The translations under genes were made by a program, and so were the position numbers. The notes under the pieces were generated by a model. It searched no databases, was not told the DNA's origin, and saw only the letters and a program-made list of their open reading frames with translations. Shown here one piece after another: positions 11,241 through 22,296 of a DNA stretch of 64,000 nucleotides (positions are counted from its first letter, which is position 1; each line of letters starts with the position of its first letter). Where the stretch lies: contig OZ020616.1 of NCBI GenBank assembly GCA_963971575.1, forward strand, positions 17,019,575-17,083,574, written 5' to 3'. This DNA is from Liopterus haemorrhoidalis (taxonomy: Eukaryota; Arthropoda; Insecta; Coleoptera; Dytiscidae).

Positions 11241-11875
11241 TCTGGCATTAGAATAGTTAGCTGGAAAGGAGTTCCAGCATTTAAATATAATGTCCTGTGG
11301 TGTTACCTCCATAGTTGTCTCATTTTTTTTCTAGTGCTAGCAGTAGCGGCTGGTGAGTAAAATATTTGGGGGGACACTTTTTTTCCCATATATATCTATT
11401 AAAATATAATTATACGAGAAAAAAGTAAATAAATAAAAAATTCCTGAAAATATGTTGTGCAATTAGAAAAACTGACAAATCTGGCACTTTTATTAAGATT
11501 TATGGTCAATATTATTATTGTAGTTATTATTTCTATTATTATTATTATTAAAATTGCAACATTATTAAGACAATGTTTTGTAGTCAGAAACATAACATAT
11601 ATGGTTATTAATTAAGCAGATACCTACACATATTCACATGTATTTAAATATTAGATTTAACCTTTTCGTTATGTTCTTTAATTGAACATTTATACGCAAT
11701 ATCAAGTTGAAATCGTATATATACCGATCCCAGCATGGCAAATTTTACCGAATAATGCATGTTTATGAGACAGATTATGTTTAAGAACTTTATCTTTGCA
11801 ATGTTTAATATCTTTAACACTATTTACTGTCTTTATTTCATATGCGTCTGATGAGCAAATCAAACACACGAAACA

Positions 11876-12190
11876 AAAAAATCAGCTGTGGCCACCACAG
11901 GATCGACCGCCATCACAAAGTACTTGTATAAAATTAAGAAAAATTTTCAAAATTTTTTTCGTTTTATCAAAAAATATCTCAAATAAAAGTTGTTAGTTAT
12001 TGCTTTTTTAGTTCGATCCCTGCGAGAGGAGACAATTATATTTTTAGTTTTTTTTTTGCATTTTTAATATGTTTAAATAATTTTTAAAATTTCTAGTTAT
12101 ATGTTGGTAAATGTTGCATTTAATTTTTAAAAGCGTAAATTTAATAACCAGTGGAAACTGATGAAATTATTATTTTATTCTGTTTCTGTT
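11876..12190. repeat. Fragments of Fam-L and Fam-A repeats
   Basis: Positions 11876-11935 are the inverse of the right end of the Fam-L repeat (CAGCTGTGGCCACCACAGG). Positions 12003-12190 match the post-tRNA-like segment of Fam-A (GTTCGATCCCTGCGAGAGG to AATAACCAGTGGAAA). Neither is complete. Confidence 0.7.
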
Positions 12191-12234
12191 TTCTGTTTTA
12201 CACAAAGTACTTGTATAAAATACATGCTAGCAGC

Positions 12235-12795
12235 AAATAAAATGTTTTTACCGACCGCCAACATATATTGTGATCATACTGATTTTGACATTTCGAGACT
12301 TCGATGGATCTCCACGAATTGAGGTCCCTACATAACGTTTTGACTATTTTTAGAATGATGTCTGTCGGTCTGTCTGTCCGTCCGTCTGTCTATCTGGCCG
12401 TCTGTGTACACATGTAGAGCAAATGCGGCTAAAAGGATTTTTATGAAACTGCATATTTAAGCTTTTGACATCAGTGGCACGAGTTGATCAACTTCTGGTA
12501 AAAATCGGTTGACTAGAAATGGGAGTTTACTCGTGTTGATTTTAAGATTTTTGCGAATATTTAGCAACAGAAGAATATTTCGAATTTAACAAAAGTTGCT
12601 ATAAATGCAATAACTAATAACTTTTATTTGAGACGTTTTTCTAAGTATCTATTTTTTCATACTTATATGTAACGTTTCCATGGTCATGATAAATAATATC
12701 TCTGTTAGAAAATATTAGGCCAAGTTATTTCTACTCTGCTGCTAGAATATATTTTATACAAGTACTTTATAATGGTCCTGTGGTGGCCACAGCTG
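12235..12795 (+). mobile_element. Fam-L repeat with (GTCT)n, copy 1
   Basis: It runs from TTTTTACCGACCGCCAACAT through GACATTTCGAGACTTCGATG and a (GTCT/GTCC)n tract at 12359-12405 to CCTGTGGTGGCCACAGCTG. The copy at 52893-53515 is collinear. Its structure parallels Fam-A (unique arm, GTCY microsatellite, second arm), but the sequence is different. No protein is encoded. Confidence 0.75.
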
Positions 12796-13474
12796 ATTTT
12801 TTATTAATAATTTTGTTTCATAGTTAAGCACGTTAGTTTTATTAAAATATACTGTATTCATTTTCACGTTTAAGTACTTGTCACAAATCACAACGACCGA
12901 ACTAAGCTACGGGACACCGGCCGTAATTCACTAATACATACAACACTAAACTTCGCCGCTGTTGCCGTTACTAGTAAATTTTTGCTACATATGTAGATAA
13001 GAACATTAGATATTGCATGTGGCAACGGTGTATCTTGGGACACTCCGTGGAGTGTCCTTCCGAGCATTGTATTCTTGATTTAAATATTTAAATCTAACAT
13101 TTAAATGAAAAATCTTTGAATAAGAAATAATAAAAATAAAAATATGCAGATATATCTAGCTACTTTAATGCAATTTTAAAGAAGTATAAATAAAGTATTA
13201 AATTTAGCTTTTTCACTAAATTTTTTTAGGAGGTCACTGTCCCAGCGCCTCCCTGTCTCAGCCGCCACTGAGTGCTAGTGTCGCAAACATTACACTGTTA
13301 GCGGTATTTTCTATACACATCTACATTTTTCTAAATTTACTTAACACACGAGATTTTTTTTTTTTTTTGTAACTGTAGGGTCTGTATCGGTCAGATTTTT
13401 ATTGAAAATTTAAGAGCCGCACTTTTTTCAGCATGCGGCTCCGAAGCCGCGGGTTGCCGACCCCTGGTCTAGGC

Positions 13475-13821
13475 CACGACCAACTATTATGCCGGCATTA
13501 CACTATAATAGTATATTAAAACACAATTTTTATAAGGCATAATTTTGCCACTCTCGTCGATGTTAGAAAACAAGTTTTATAATAGACAAGTGCGACAAAA
13601 AGCCTTACGAAACGATTTTTTTATACTATTTTTTCTTTATTTTGCCTTTTCAAGCCCTTTAAAAATAATAAATTTGGATTATATTGTGACGAAAATATCT
13701 TGATTTGCCTCATGGACGCCTATGGTGGCATTTCGTGGAATATTCGGGAAACTTCTAGTAAGTCATATCCATGGAAACCATGAAATAATAATAGAAGTCT
13801 CTAGAAAAACATGGAACATAG
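13475..13821. other. Gene-free stretch
   Basis: AT-rich sequence between the outer hAT and the Fam-B copy. No repeat shared elsewhere in the window and no coding signature was seen. Confidence 0.5.
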
Positions 13822-14128
13822 TAAACTCCATTCACAATAAATATGAGATGACGTCACACTTGGTTGTTATTTTAAGTACCAACGTTATGATATGTTTTAA
13901 TCAACATCAATCCATAACTCAGTTAGTACATTTATTTATTTAATTTTGGTACATTTTTTCAATGTTGCCAGTTTGAAATTGGATTGTTCAATCGTTATTT
14001 GTCAGGTTGACATTTAGGTGTTTAGAAGTTGTTCGATATAACCTAACTTTTTTTGACAGTTTACGAATTGGCAACAAGGTGAGTTTTTCAACTGTGACGT
14101 CATTTCATAATTACGGTAAATGGACTTT
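13822..14128. mobile_element. Fam-B MITE, copy C (inverted)
   Basis: About 305 bp between TAAACTCCATTCACAATAAA and the inverse-type end CATAATTACGGTAAATGGAC, with TGACGTCA at both ends. It is inverted relative to the neighbouring copy at 14410, giving a back-to-back pair. Confidence 0.8.
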
Positions 14129-14409
14129 AACAATCGAATCGAGTTTACTTGGTAACGAGATGTTTTTATGTAGTTAGTTGGTTTGTAAGTCTTGCTCAGG
14201 CAAGTATACTGATAGTTTGTGCCCCCGGGTGAAAAGTTTTGTTAGTATTCCGTATACTAGTGTAATGTTTTAAGTGTAAATAAATTTTACCTTCTGGAAC
14301 ATTCTGCGTTTTGTTTGAAGAACCCGAACACGTTACAATATAATCAAAACACATCTTCCTTTAGGGAATTTGATCTGTGAATGTAGCGGATAGACGGACT
14401 GGTTTGGTA

Positions 14410-14912
14410 AAGTCCGTTTACCATAACTATGAAATGACGTCACAGTTGAAAAACTCACCTTGTTGCCAATTCGTAAACTGTCAAAAAAAGTTAGGTTATA
14501 TCGAACTACTTCTAAAAATATATTGAAAACCGATATTTTGTGTCTCATTCTATCCCATAGAAATTGAAGTGAGCCCGAAACAATAATGGGTGTGGCCTTT
14601 CATGTTTTTTCTCATTCCAATTTGCATGTGTTAAAAAGAGATGAAAATTACATATTTTGTGTCTCTTTCTATCCCATAGAAATTGAAGTGAGCTCGAAAC
14701 AATAACGGGTGTGGCCTTAACAACGATTGAACAATCCAATTTCAAACTGGCAACATTGAAAAAATGTACCAACATTAAATAAATAAATGTAATAACTGAG
14801 TTATGGACAATAGCGGATTTAGGTCAGTTAAGTCCGCTTAATCCGCTTCTGGTTATGGATTGATGTTGATTAAAAAATGTGACGTCATCTCATAGTTATC
14901 GTAAACCGACTT
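14410..14912. mobile_element. Fam-B MITE, copy D, TA duplication
   Basis: The ends AAGTCCGTTTACCATAACTA / TAGTTATCGTAAACCGACTT flank TGACGTCA palindromes, and TA is found at both borders (14408-14409 and 14913-14914). Inside, a block containing CTATCCCATAGAAATTGAAG and GGGTGTGGCCTT occurs twice, near 14530-14600 and 14655-14720. No coding sequence. Confidence 0.85.
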
Positions 14913-14929
14913 TAGTTTTATATTTTACA

Positions 14930-15285
14930 AGGTATTTTTTTTTTTTTTGTAAAAATCCATGTTGGCTCATGTGCTTGAGCCCCCTAGAACTGAAAAACAT
15001 TTAAGGAAGACACTTGAGTTTTCACTTCTTCACTTGAATTTTAGAGCCTATGAGCTTTTTTCTTATTCATCACTTGCATTTTGGAAACGAGGCCATTTTT
15101 TTTAGGCAATCACTTGTGTTTTAGAAGTGAGGCCTTTTTTCTTGGTCATCACTTTTATTCATCTCTGTTCCCAATAAAATAATTTTGTCCTCTAAGCGCC
15201 CTCCACCGAGAAAAAATTCTGGGTGCGCGCCTGTGTATGCTAATGACAATAACCAATACAATTGTAAACACTGTCAATAAACATT
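14930..15285. repeat. Decayed repeat with GAGGCC/CACTTG units
   Basis: Several units of the form CACTTGNNTTTTAGAAGTGAGGCC with T-runs resemble the interiors of the hAT MITEs at 6224, 34524 and 51105. It ends in TGGGTGCGCGCCTGTG, similar to their tips. A matching left tip and target duplication were not found. No gene. Confidence 0.45.
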
Positions 15286-15491
15286 ATGATTATGATTATG
15301 GGGTACGCGTACCGTACTTTGGTGACCATTGGCATAAAGAGATTTATTTTTCACATTTATAAAGAGCGTAATTTTCTCAAATGCATTAATAACGAATTCA
15401 GTGCATCTTCAGATACTTGTATTTTAATTTTGATTGCGTTTATAAGCTTTTTAAATACTTTGTTGTATATCTACTTACTTTTATTTTACAG

Positions 15492-15684
15492 AAAATTGAA
15501 AACTTTAACTCTTTTCAACTTACCGTACGTGAAGGACAAGAACTTACTGGTTGATGAACTACAGGCATATCTTCCGAAGTGCATAATATCTTTTGATGAA
15601 GTAGATGGACCATATTTCGATGAAAAAAGTAAGCTAAAGAAAACAACTAAGACCTCGCAAGAAACAACGGGATTTAAAAGATAA
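15492..15684 (+). CDS. Candidate terminal exon, unknown protein
   Basis: A good acceptor (TACTTTTATTTTACAG, ending at 15491) opens a frame of about 63 codons to the TAA at 15682-15684. Two AATAAA signals follow at 15712-15717 and 15722-15727. The peptide contains LPYVKDKNLLVDELQAYLPK and FDEVDGPYFDEKSKLKK, is rich in charged residues, and ends KTSQETTGFKR. I do not recognise the family. The acceptor, stop and poly(A) signals are consistent with a final exon of a plus-strand gene, but no upstream exon could be found in the transposon-filled sequence before it, so it may be a pseudogene or spurious. Confidence 0.3.
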
Positions 15685-15869
15685 ATAACAAATGTACATA
15701 CTTTATAATATAATAAATTATAATAAAGTTTTTCTTTTATAATTATTTTTGATGTTTTCTTTTTGAAATCATACTTTATTTCTCTAAGATAGTGATTTCC
15801 AGTCTTTTTGTCTACGTGACACACTTAGGGAAAAAATGATACCCCGGGGAGAAAAATGAAAATAAATTG

Positions 15870-15945
15870 TATAAAAATTTATGTGAAGTGTGAATTTTTA
15901 TACATTTCAGGATTTTGTAGGTATTTAATAAGTGATAACCAATTG
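15870..15945 (-). repeat. Fam-A end fragment
   Basis: TATGTGAAGTGTGAATTTTT and CAGGATTTTGTAGGTATTTA match the terminal hairpin side of Fam-A in inverse orientation. The rest of the element is missing. Confidence 0.7.
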
Positions 15946-16154
15946 CAGACTTCGTTCAACATAAGAAAAACACAGGCGGATGCTAGCGGCTCTCATGTGC
16001 AGAAACCAAATTTCGTCTATTACGTCATCAACAGTTTAACATAGGGTTACCAACCGTCCTACTTTAGTAGGACATGTCCTACAATTTACTTCCTTGTCCT
16101 ACGTCCTACCTACTGTTAAAAAATGTCCTACTTTATAGTACTTTTGAAGACGCC

Positions 16155-16430
16155 TTAAATTTAAATGCCAAAACAGTTAATGATAAGTGGTTACATTTTT
16201 TTCAAAGAGTAAAACACGAGGAACAATTTTCTGAATTTTTAATAATATTCCAGTTTATGTTTGCTATTTCAGGGCATAATGCTGTTGTAGAAAGAATTTT
16301 TAGTTTAATGGAAGCACAATGGTCAGAAGAGCGATCGATTGTCAATTGATACAGTTAAAAATTTAATGTTCGTGAAATTTAATTATAAAAATAAAACATG
16401 TTTAGAATTTTTCGATGACAATGACAATTA
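16155..16430 (+). pseudogene. hAT transposase C-terminal fragment
   Basis: The frame reads NDKWLHFFQRVKHEEQFSEF, FMFAISGHNAVVERIFSLME and AQWSEERSIVN, then continues past a stop at 16347-16349 in a nearby frame with DTVKNLMFVKFNYKNKTC. The block S-G-x-N-A-x-V-E-R-x-F-S-L-M and W-x-x-E-R is the hallmark hAT C-terminal dimerisation region. All upstream catalytic parts are missing, so the protein cannot act. Confidence 0.8.
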
Positions 16431-16864
16431 AGGATAAAGCTTTATTAAAAAAAGCAGATACATCTAAAAAATGTGATTTTATTAAAAAAAAAAAAAAAAA
16501 TGAAAATGTGAACGTCAACCAATAAACATATTTAATTATATTTTTTATTACCATATATATATATATTTAAATTTGATTGTTAATTATTTATTGGTTGTTT
16601 CTTATTAATTATATATAAAGAAAATTTTAAAAAATGTCCTATGATTTATTTTATATTTTTATTTCTAAAATGTGATTTTATTAAATATAAAGAAAGATGT
16701 GAACCAATAAATATATAATTAAATTTTCATAGTAGTAGTATTATTTATTATTTATTGATTGTTTCTTGTTAATTATATGTTATTAAGAAATTTATAAAAA
16801 TGACCTATAATTTATTTTATAATTTTATTTCAAAAATTAAACGATAATTAATAGAGTTGGATCC

Positions 16865-17025
16865 CATAATAAGGCCTTTTTTATAATGAAGCCTTTTTGA
16901 AAATTTGTTTAATAATATATAATCTATAATAAAATGGTTTATAATATTATTAAACAAATTTTAAAAAAGGCCTCATTATGAAAAAAAGGCCTTATTATGA
17001 AAAAAAGGCCTTGTTATGGGATTTG
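16865..17025. repeat. Long AT-rich hairpin with AAGGCC words
   Basis: CATAATAAGGCCTTTTTTAT and its inverse, together with TTTGTTTAATAATAT / ATATTATTAAACAAA, form a stem of more than 50 bp around a short loop near 16935. AAGGCC recurs three times on the right arm. It lies inside the hAT element and looks like a small foldback insertion. Confidence 0.75.
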
Positions 17026-17587
17026 ACCTTATTTGTCAGGTATCTAAATATTTCGTAACATAATAAAAACCAAAAAAAAAAAAAAACTGTCCTACTGTGT
17101 CCTGCCAAACTACTATTTTTAGTAGATATATCCTACTCTGTCACGAGAGACATTTGGTAACCCTAGTTTAACACATTTCAGTGGCGTCACTTACTTTGAT
17201 TTGTTTTTTACTACGCGTATTGTGCGATGTTGTTTATTTATTTCCGTTATTATTATTTACTTCTAGTACTTTTCAAAATATACTAAAATGAGTAAAAATG
17301 TATTTGAAATACATGATTTTGTTTGTATCCACAACAATTGTTTAAAACCCTTATGTACGTCAATGTGATTAGCTGTTTTCTTGCGCAGAATTATTGTTTT
17401 TCTTATGTTGACCGAAATTTAGATACATATTAAAAATTATGTATTTGAATATATTTAGAAAGAAAAATACACGTGCTTCCATTTAGAGACTAACAAATAG
17501 GCCCGGTGGGTAACGTGTGCAAGGCACACAGGCTCCATAATAAAAAAAGGCGCTTAAAAGATGTCAAAAATAGGTGATAAATAGGTA

Positions 17588-18093
17588 TATACACACACCG
17601 GCAAATTTAAAGGAACAGATTGAAAATTATGTTTTTTTTTTAAATTTTATTATTTTGTAACCTATATCTAGATAGCTTTGAATGTTCTACTAAACAATGA
17701 ACGATGATTGTATCGACGCCAAGGAGAACAAAATGCCCCATTTAATTTTGCAAATACTGTATATTTTGGTGAAGGTTCAATTATGGTGTGGGGTGGAATA
17801 TGTTTGGGAGCTCGCACTGAGTTAGTGGTGACTGATGGCGGAGCGTTAATTGCAGGTAGGTACTTGAGAGATATTCTTCAAGACCATGTTGTACCTTTTG
17901 CCCCATATATCGGAAAAAATTTCTCCCGAATGCAGGATAATGCGCGCCCACACGTCGCCCACTGTGTAACAGACTTTTTAAATCAAGTGGGTATAACAAC
18001 AATGGGTTGACCAGCGTGCTCCTCTGACCTGAACCCGAGGGAAAATAATTAGATTTTTATGTCTGTTCCTTTAAATTTGCCGGCGTGTGTATA
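17588..18093 (+). mobile_element. Tc1-like element, internally deleted
   Basis: The ends ACACACACCGGCAAATTTAA and its inverse AAATTTGCCGGCGTGTGT enclose only about 500 bp. A plus-strand transposase fragment at 17714-18050 includes FGEGSIMVWGGICLGART, MQDNARPHVAH (the second catalytic Asp in QDNA) and the out-of-frame continuation CSSDLNP. The N-terminal DNA-binding domain is missing. TA-rich flanks fit the superfamily. Confidence 0.85.
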
Positions 18094-18465
18094 TTAAAAT
18101 GAATGACAAATATGATTTATATTTTATTAAATATTTATGATGATTAAACAACGATGATTAAGGGCATTTTAGGTAGAAGTTATTTCCGTGCGGCTACATA
18201 ACCGTAACAGGCTGGCCTGCTGTTTCGGTCGCCGTTTTTTATTGTTTGTAAATAAGCAACTTTAATTTTATAAAGTTTGATTTTCATTCTCTTTTCAGTT
18301 TATGACATATATTTTTTTTATTTTCCGAACTACAGAGATATCACAGTACCGATGTATATGGAAAGTATTCTGAAAGGCGCCAAACATTTTTCGCACACAC
18401 AAGAAAGAAAAAAACGTCCCGGTTCTTAATTAATTTCTTAATTACAAGATGCGCTCGCTCAGTTA
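18094..18465. other. Gene-free stretch
   Basis: AT-rich sequence with a GC-richer patch at 18180-18235. No repeat match in the window and no credible frame. Confidence 0.45.
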
Positions 18466-18469
18466 AACA

Positions 18470-19735
18470 CGGTATTATAAAAAGGTCGATAACTTTCGAA
18501 ATAGTAGTCAGATCAAAAATTCCTGTTGTAATATACCGGTTCACATTAATGTGCATTACACATATTTTTTTCAAATTTTTAGAATAACCCCTCTGGGTTA
18601 TAGGGTATGAGACAAGACAGCACATTATTGGTCAAAATCGTGTTAAAATAAAGAACTTTCATTCCTTAATCTAGTTCTTAATAACATTATTTTGATACAG
18701 CGCAATACATTTATTGAAAAAAAAAATAAATAAAAATAATTAACGACTAAAAATTAGATATTTTTCTTGTTGAACTATTCCGGTTCCCATCAATGTACAT
18801 TATGGAGATTTTTTCAGATTTTCAGATCAACCCATCTGGGAAACAGGGTGGGGGACAAAAGTTTTTTGACATATTTTTGGCAAAAACAAATAAAAAAAAA
18901 AAAAATCAAAAGCAAAAATTCGCTTGTTTATCCTCACATTAAGAGGTTTCATTTGATAAACCATTCAGATTTTTTTTAAATATCAATTTTTTCATTAAAT
19001 ACATATTTGTTTATATTTATCTCGCGCTGTATAATTTTGAACTCTCTATATTTTTCCTATATGTGGGTTAAAGAGTTGTACAAGTATAGTCGGATTGCTG
19101 ATAGGTGACTGTTACATGTATTTATCAAGTAGTGCATTCATATAATAATCTAGTTACCATTTTTCAGCGATTTTAAAAATGTTTTTTGTTATTTGTCTTA
19201 ACTTTCAGTATCTGGTAATAAATATTAATTAAAATATGGCCAATTATTAAATTCACAAACTTTAATTTTAAATCTGCTGGAATAAACAACAAATTATAAT
19301 CCAAAATTTACGTATGAGTATAAATTTTTCCTTGTTTATAATTATTACCTTAAAATTAATAATTTTGTTTGTTTGAGTACGGCTGTAAATTTATTTTCGC
19401 GCTCTAATTAGTAAAGATATCTACGAATCATGCCGTTTCTTTCTAATGCTTTGTTTTTTATTGAAATAATTTTGAAGGTTAGTTGTCAACTTGGGTCACT
19501 ATACGTTACTATGGGTATGCAAATAATTATAATGATATAGACAGAGAAAGCATATAGTATTGAATATCGACACTTGTAGCAACGAACAGTCACTTATCAG
19601 CAATCCGACTATATGTCAAATTTCAACTTTCTATGTTCAGCCGTTTGGCTACATTTTCTACCGTACAGACATATGAGAGACGTTATAAGGGTTTTTTTGG
19701 TGGATACCTACAAAACCCTAAAAACTAGAGTATTG
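18470..19735 (-). mobile_element. Fam-A repeat, inverted, partly duplicated and interrupted
   Basis: The block TTCCTGTTGTAATATACCGG with GGGTTATAGGGTATG (18510-18610) is a divergent copy of the same Fam-A segment found again at 18770-18870. It is followed by the Fam-A arm ending CAAAACCCTAAAA near 19725. The copy lacks its TCTG tract. It is interrupted by the Fam-K element at 19087-19611. Confidence 0.65.
19087..19611. mobile_element. Fam-K MITE, copy 1, TA duplication
   Basis: The ends TAGTCGGATTGCTGATAGGT / CACTTATCAGCAATCCGACTA lie between TA dinucleotides, and the interrupted Fam-A sequence is collinear on both sides. A close copy (543 bp) is at 49187-49729. No coding sequence. Tc1/mariner-type by the TA target. 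Confidence 0.88.
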
Positions 19736-19739
19736 GCTA

Positions 19740-20965
19740 TTCTCTTCTAAAAAATTTATTAAGTCAGCGTTTTTGCTTTCTGTATTATAGCTTTTCACTG
19801 CACCTCCAGCCCAATATGTAAAGCGTAGGAAAAAGTAAAAATATCATTGTTTACAACCCATTGTTCCTGCACAACCCATGTCTGTGCAGGACATGGGTAA
19901 AATCTACGTAAACATTAATTGTATTAAGTAATTGTATTATTAATTGTATTTAAGTATCAAATGTTGCACACGATATGTTGCAATGCTGGAAGGAAACCCT
20001 TGAATTAACAATTATTAAATTATTCGATCCTGAGGTACAAGAATATCATTTCCAACAGAACAAAGTCTTCCTTAAAACCCTCTTTGTTAAAATCAGGGCT
20101 GTGGAGTCGGTTTCCTTTTGGCGGAGTCAGAGTTGGGGTCGTCACAAAACTCGTAATAAACAACATGAACATAATAAAAATAAAAATATTTCACTTTCAA
20201 GTCGAATAGCTCAAGAGGAAGGATGCGAAAGTGTTTAAACCAAAATGGAAGGCACTTTGAACACAAAAAAATAAAATACTTTACTCTCAATTCGTTATAG
20301 AGAATATAATTTTTCGTAAACCGTAAAAGATATTAAAAAAATGTTAAAATTAAAGTTGTTTCTTTTCAAAAGCTCTATTTAAACCCAAGTACGACAGACG
20401 TTCCCATTTAATAAACCAAAGTTGCCCTTAATATCCTTTACTTCCGGTTTGTTCCGAAATACTACCATTCAATAGTTTGGGTAAAGTTTGGTCATCACAT
20501 TTTTTTCTGAACTTGCTGACATATTGCGTTTTCGAGAAAAATCGTGTTCCCCCTATCTTGATACAACCTGTATACATATATGATATATTCAAAATTAATT
20601 ACAAATCTAATTTATTTACTGGCTTTATATTCTAGCATTATTTAAACACATATTTGTGTTTTTCGTGTGAGAAATTATAGGTAGCAATATATTCACTATA
20701 ACATGAGTTGTTTTGCCTATGCGTTCAAGTTTGGGCACAAATAACAGACAGATATAGAGAAAAACAGAATAACAGAGACAGTTTTAACCACACTTCCTTC
20801 TTATAAAAAATAAAGTTTAGTGGTTACAACTAAAAGTACTTCACACTCTCAACTACCCCAGAATTACATTCCCCCGTTCTTTGAAGGACTTACCTTTATT
20901 TTAGAACTTTGAATTCGTTTATAGTGGGGTACACAGCTGATGCAATTCAAACTTGTTTGCGATTT
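19740..20965. other. Gene-free stretch with minor remnants
   Basis: CCCATGTC TGTGCAG GACATGGG (19876-19898) is a perfect 8-bp hairpin. CAGGGCTGTGGAGTCGG at 20097 is a left tip of a known-looking hAT type without a matching right tip. The rest, including 20330-20600, gives no domain on either strand. Confidence 0.45.
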
Positions 20966-22285
20966 AATACCCTTTTCACACTAGAACTTTAAGATAAGTG
21001 AACTTAAAGTCCACCGATGTTTAACATCGGTTTCCTTTCGCACATTTTGAATTATTATTAAACACATATGGATATTTGATTCCATTATACAATAGGGTGA
21101 CCATTCGTCCCGCATTTTGATTTGGTGTCTCCAGGGCCGAATTTCGCTCTGTACTTATATTTGGGAGGTAAAGACCTTTTTTTTGCTCTTTACTTATATT
21201 TGGGAGGTGAGGATCTTTTTTTTGTTTGCTCTTCACTTATATTTCGGAATTGACGACCTTTTTTTTGCTCCGTCCCGCATTGCCTTCTCCAAGAAAATGG
21301 TCACCCTATTATACAATAAAGATACTACAATAAAGAATATATTACACCTGTATTAAAGTCGTTACATTTTACCTTAATTATTGTAGCTCTGTATTAAAAT
21401 AACTAATTTAATTATAACAATATGTACAAACTTCCTATAACGTCGATATAATACAGTATTTTTGTTTATGATAATATAAAATGTTGACAGCACAAATTCA
21501 AACAGTATTTTTTTATATTAGAAATTATGCTGGCAATACTTACTATCTTTAGGACGCAGCTTTTCGTCTTAATGTTAGCTTGTGTTTAACCGAGGACACG
21601 CACTTTCACACTAGCTCTATAATACCCTTTTCACACTAGATCTTTAAGATCGGATGTTAAAGTGAATGTATCTTTAAACGCTAATGTGAAACCGTACGGT
21701 CTCGTCTAAACACGATCGATGTTTAAGACAGAGATCTGCGTCTTAAACTTCGTACGCATTGCCAACTTAATTTCTATTATAAAAAATACTCCTTGAATTT
21801 GTGCTGTCAACATTTTATATTATCATAAACAAGAATACTGTATTATATCGATGTTATAAGAAGTTTATACTTATTGTTATAATAAAATTATTTATTTTAA
21901 TAACGTGTTTAATAAAATACAGAGCTACAATAATTGAGATAAAATGTATCGACTTACATGTTAATACAGGTGTAATATATTCTTTATTGTAGTGCCTTTA
22001 TTGTAGAATGAAATGAAATATCCTTAATTGTTTATAATAATTCAAAATGTGCGTCTGCGCAGACAGTTCAAAACTGGTAATTTCATGACGGTAACTTAAG
22101 GACAAAATTACTGTAGCTGATGACAGCACCAGAGATTTAAACATCAAGTGTGAAAGTATACCGATCTTAAACATCGGTGAACTTTAAGTTCACTCGTCTT
22201 AAAGATCTAGTGTGAAAAGGGTATAAGTCACCCTGAGTTTAACATCCTATCTCAAAGTTCTACGAGTAGTGTGAAAAGGGTATAA
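20966..22285. mobile_element. Foldback element with ACCCTTTTCACACTAG ends
   Basis: The left end ATACCCTTTTCACACTAG at 20967 and its inverse at 22265-22284 bound about 1.3 kb of mostly inverted sequence. A second, inner pair with TCTTTAAGATC next to the same tip lies at 21612 and 22226. Words such as ATGTTGACAGCACAAATTC and its inverse occur in the opposing arms. It looks like one element inserted into, or duplicated inversely within, another. A hAT MITE lies in the left arm; the right arm keeps the empty site. No transposase. Confidence 0.75.
21093..21308. mobile_element. Short hAT MITE, TAGGGTGACCATT ends
   Basis: The ends TAGGGTGACCATTCGTCC and AAAATGGTCACCCTA are inverted, with a perfect duplication TTATACAA at 21085-21092 and 21309-21316. 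It contains GGGAGGTGAGGATC-type units with T-runs. It shares its ends with the 2.4-kb copy at 962-3395. Confidence 0.88.
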
Positions 22286-22296
22286 CGGATCTATAG

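Larger units (their letters stand above)
11341..13270. mobile_element. hAT element (inner, CAGTAGCGGCTGG end)
   Basis: The left end CAGTAGCGGCTGGTGAG and right end GTCTCAGCCGCCACTG are inverted. The 8-bp duplication AGTGCTAG is perfect at 11333-11340 and 13271-13278. It sits wholly inside the outer hAT, so it is younger. Its interior holds fragments of the two TCTG-bearing repeat families. No transposase domain could be read. Confidence 0.88.
9297..13466 (-). mobile_element. hAT element shell (outer), with nested insertions
   Basis: The left end CAGGCGTCGGGAACCTTTTG and right end CGGGTTGCCGACCCCTG are imperfect inverted repeats. The 8-bp duplication GTCTAGGC is perfect at 9289-9296 and 13467-13474. 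GAGCC-rich subterminal words (AAAGAGCCAGTTTAG, TAAGAGCCGCAC) occur at both ends, as in related elements across animals. A C-terminal transposase relic lies on the minus strand at 11090-11240. A Fam-A repeat (9503-10570) and a second hAT (11341-13270) sit inside it. Confidence 0.9.
16042..17165 (+). mobile_element. hAT element, TAGGGTTACC ends, GTTTAACA duplication
   Basis: The ends TAGGGTTACCAACCGTCC / ACATTTGGTAACCCTA are inverted repeats with a perfect 8-bp duplication GTTTAACA at 16034-16041 and 17166-17173. GTCCTAC words recur near both ends. A transposase C-terminal fragment is readable at 16170-16430. The middle contains the strong hairpin at 16865-17025. Confidence 0.9.

Noticed and set aside
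15286..15491. Upstream part of the 132-codon frame before the candidate exon
   Set aside because: It reads through a hydrophobic AT-rich stretch ending in a strong acceptor; more likely intron than coding.
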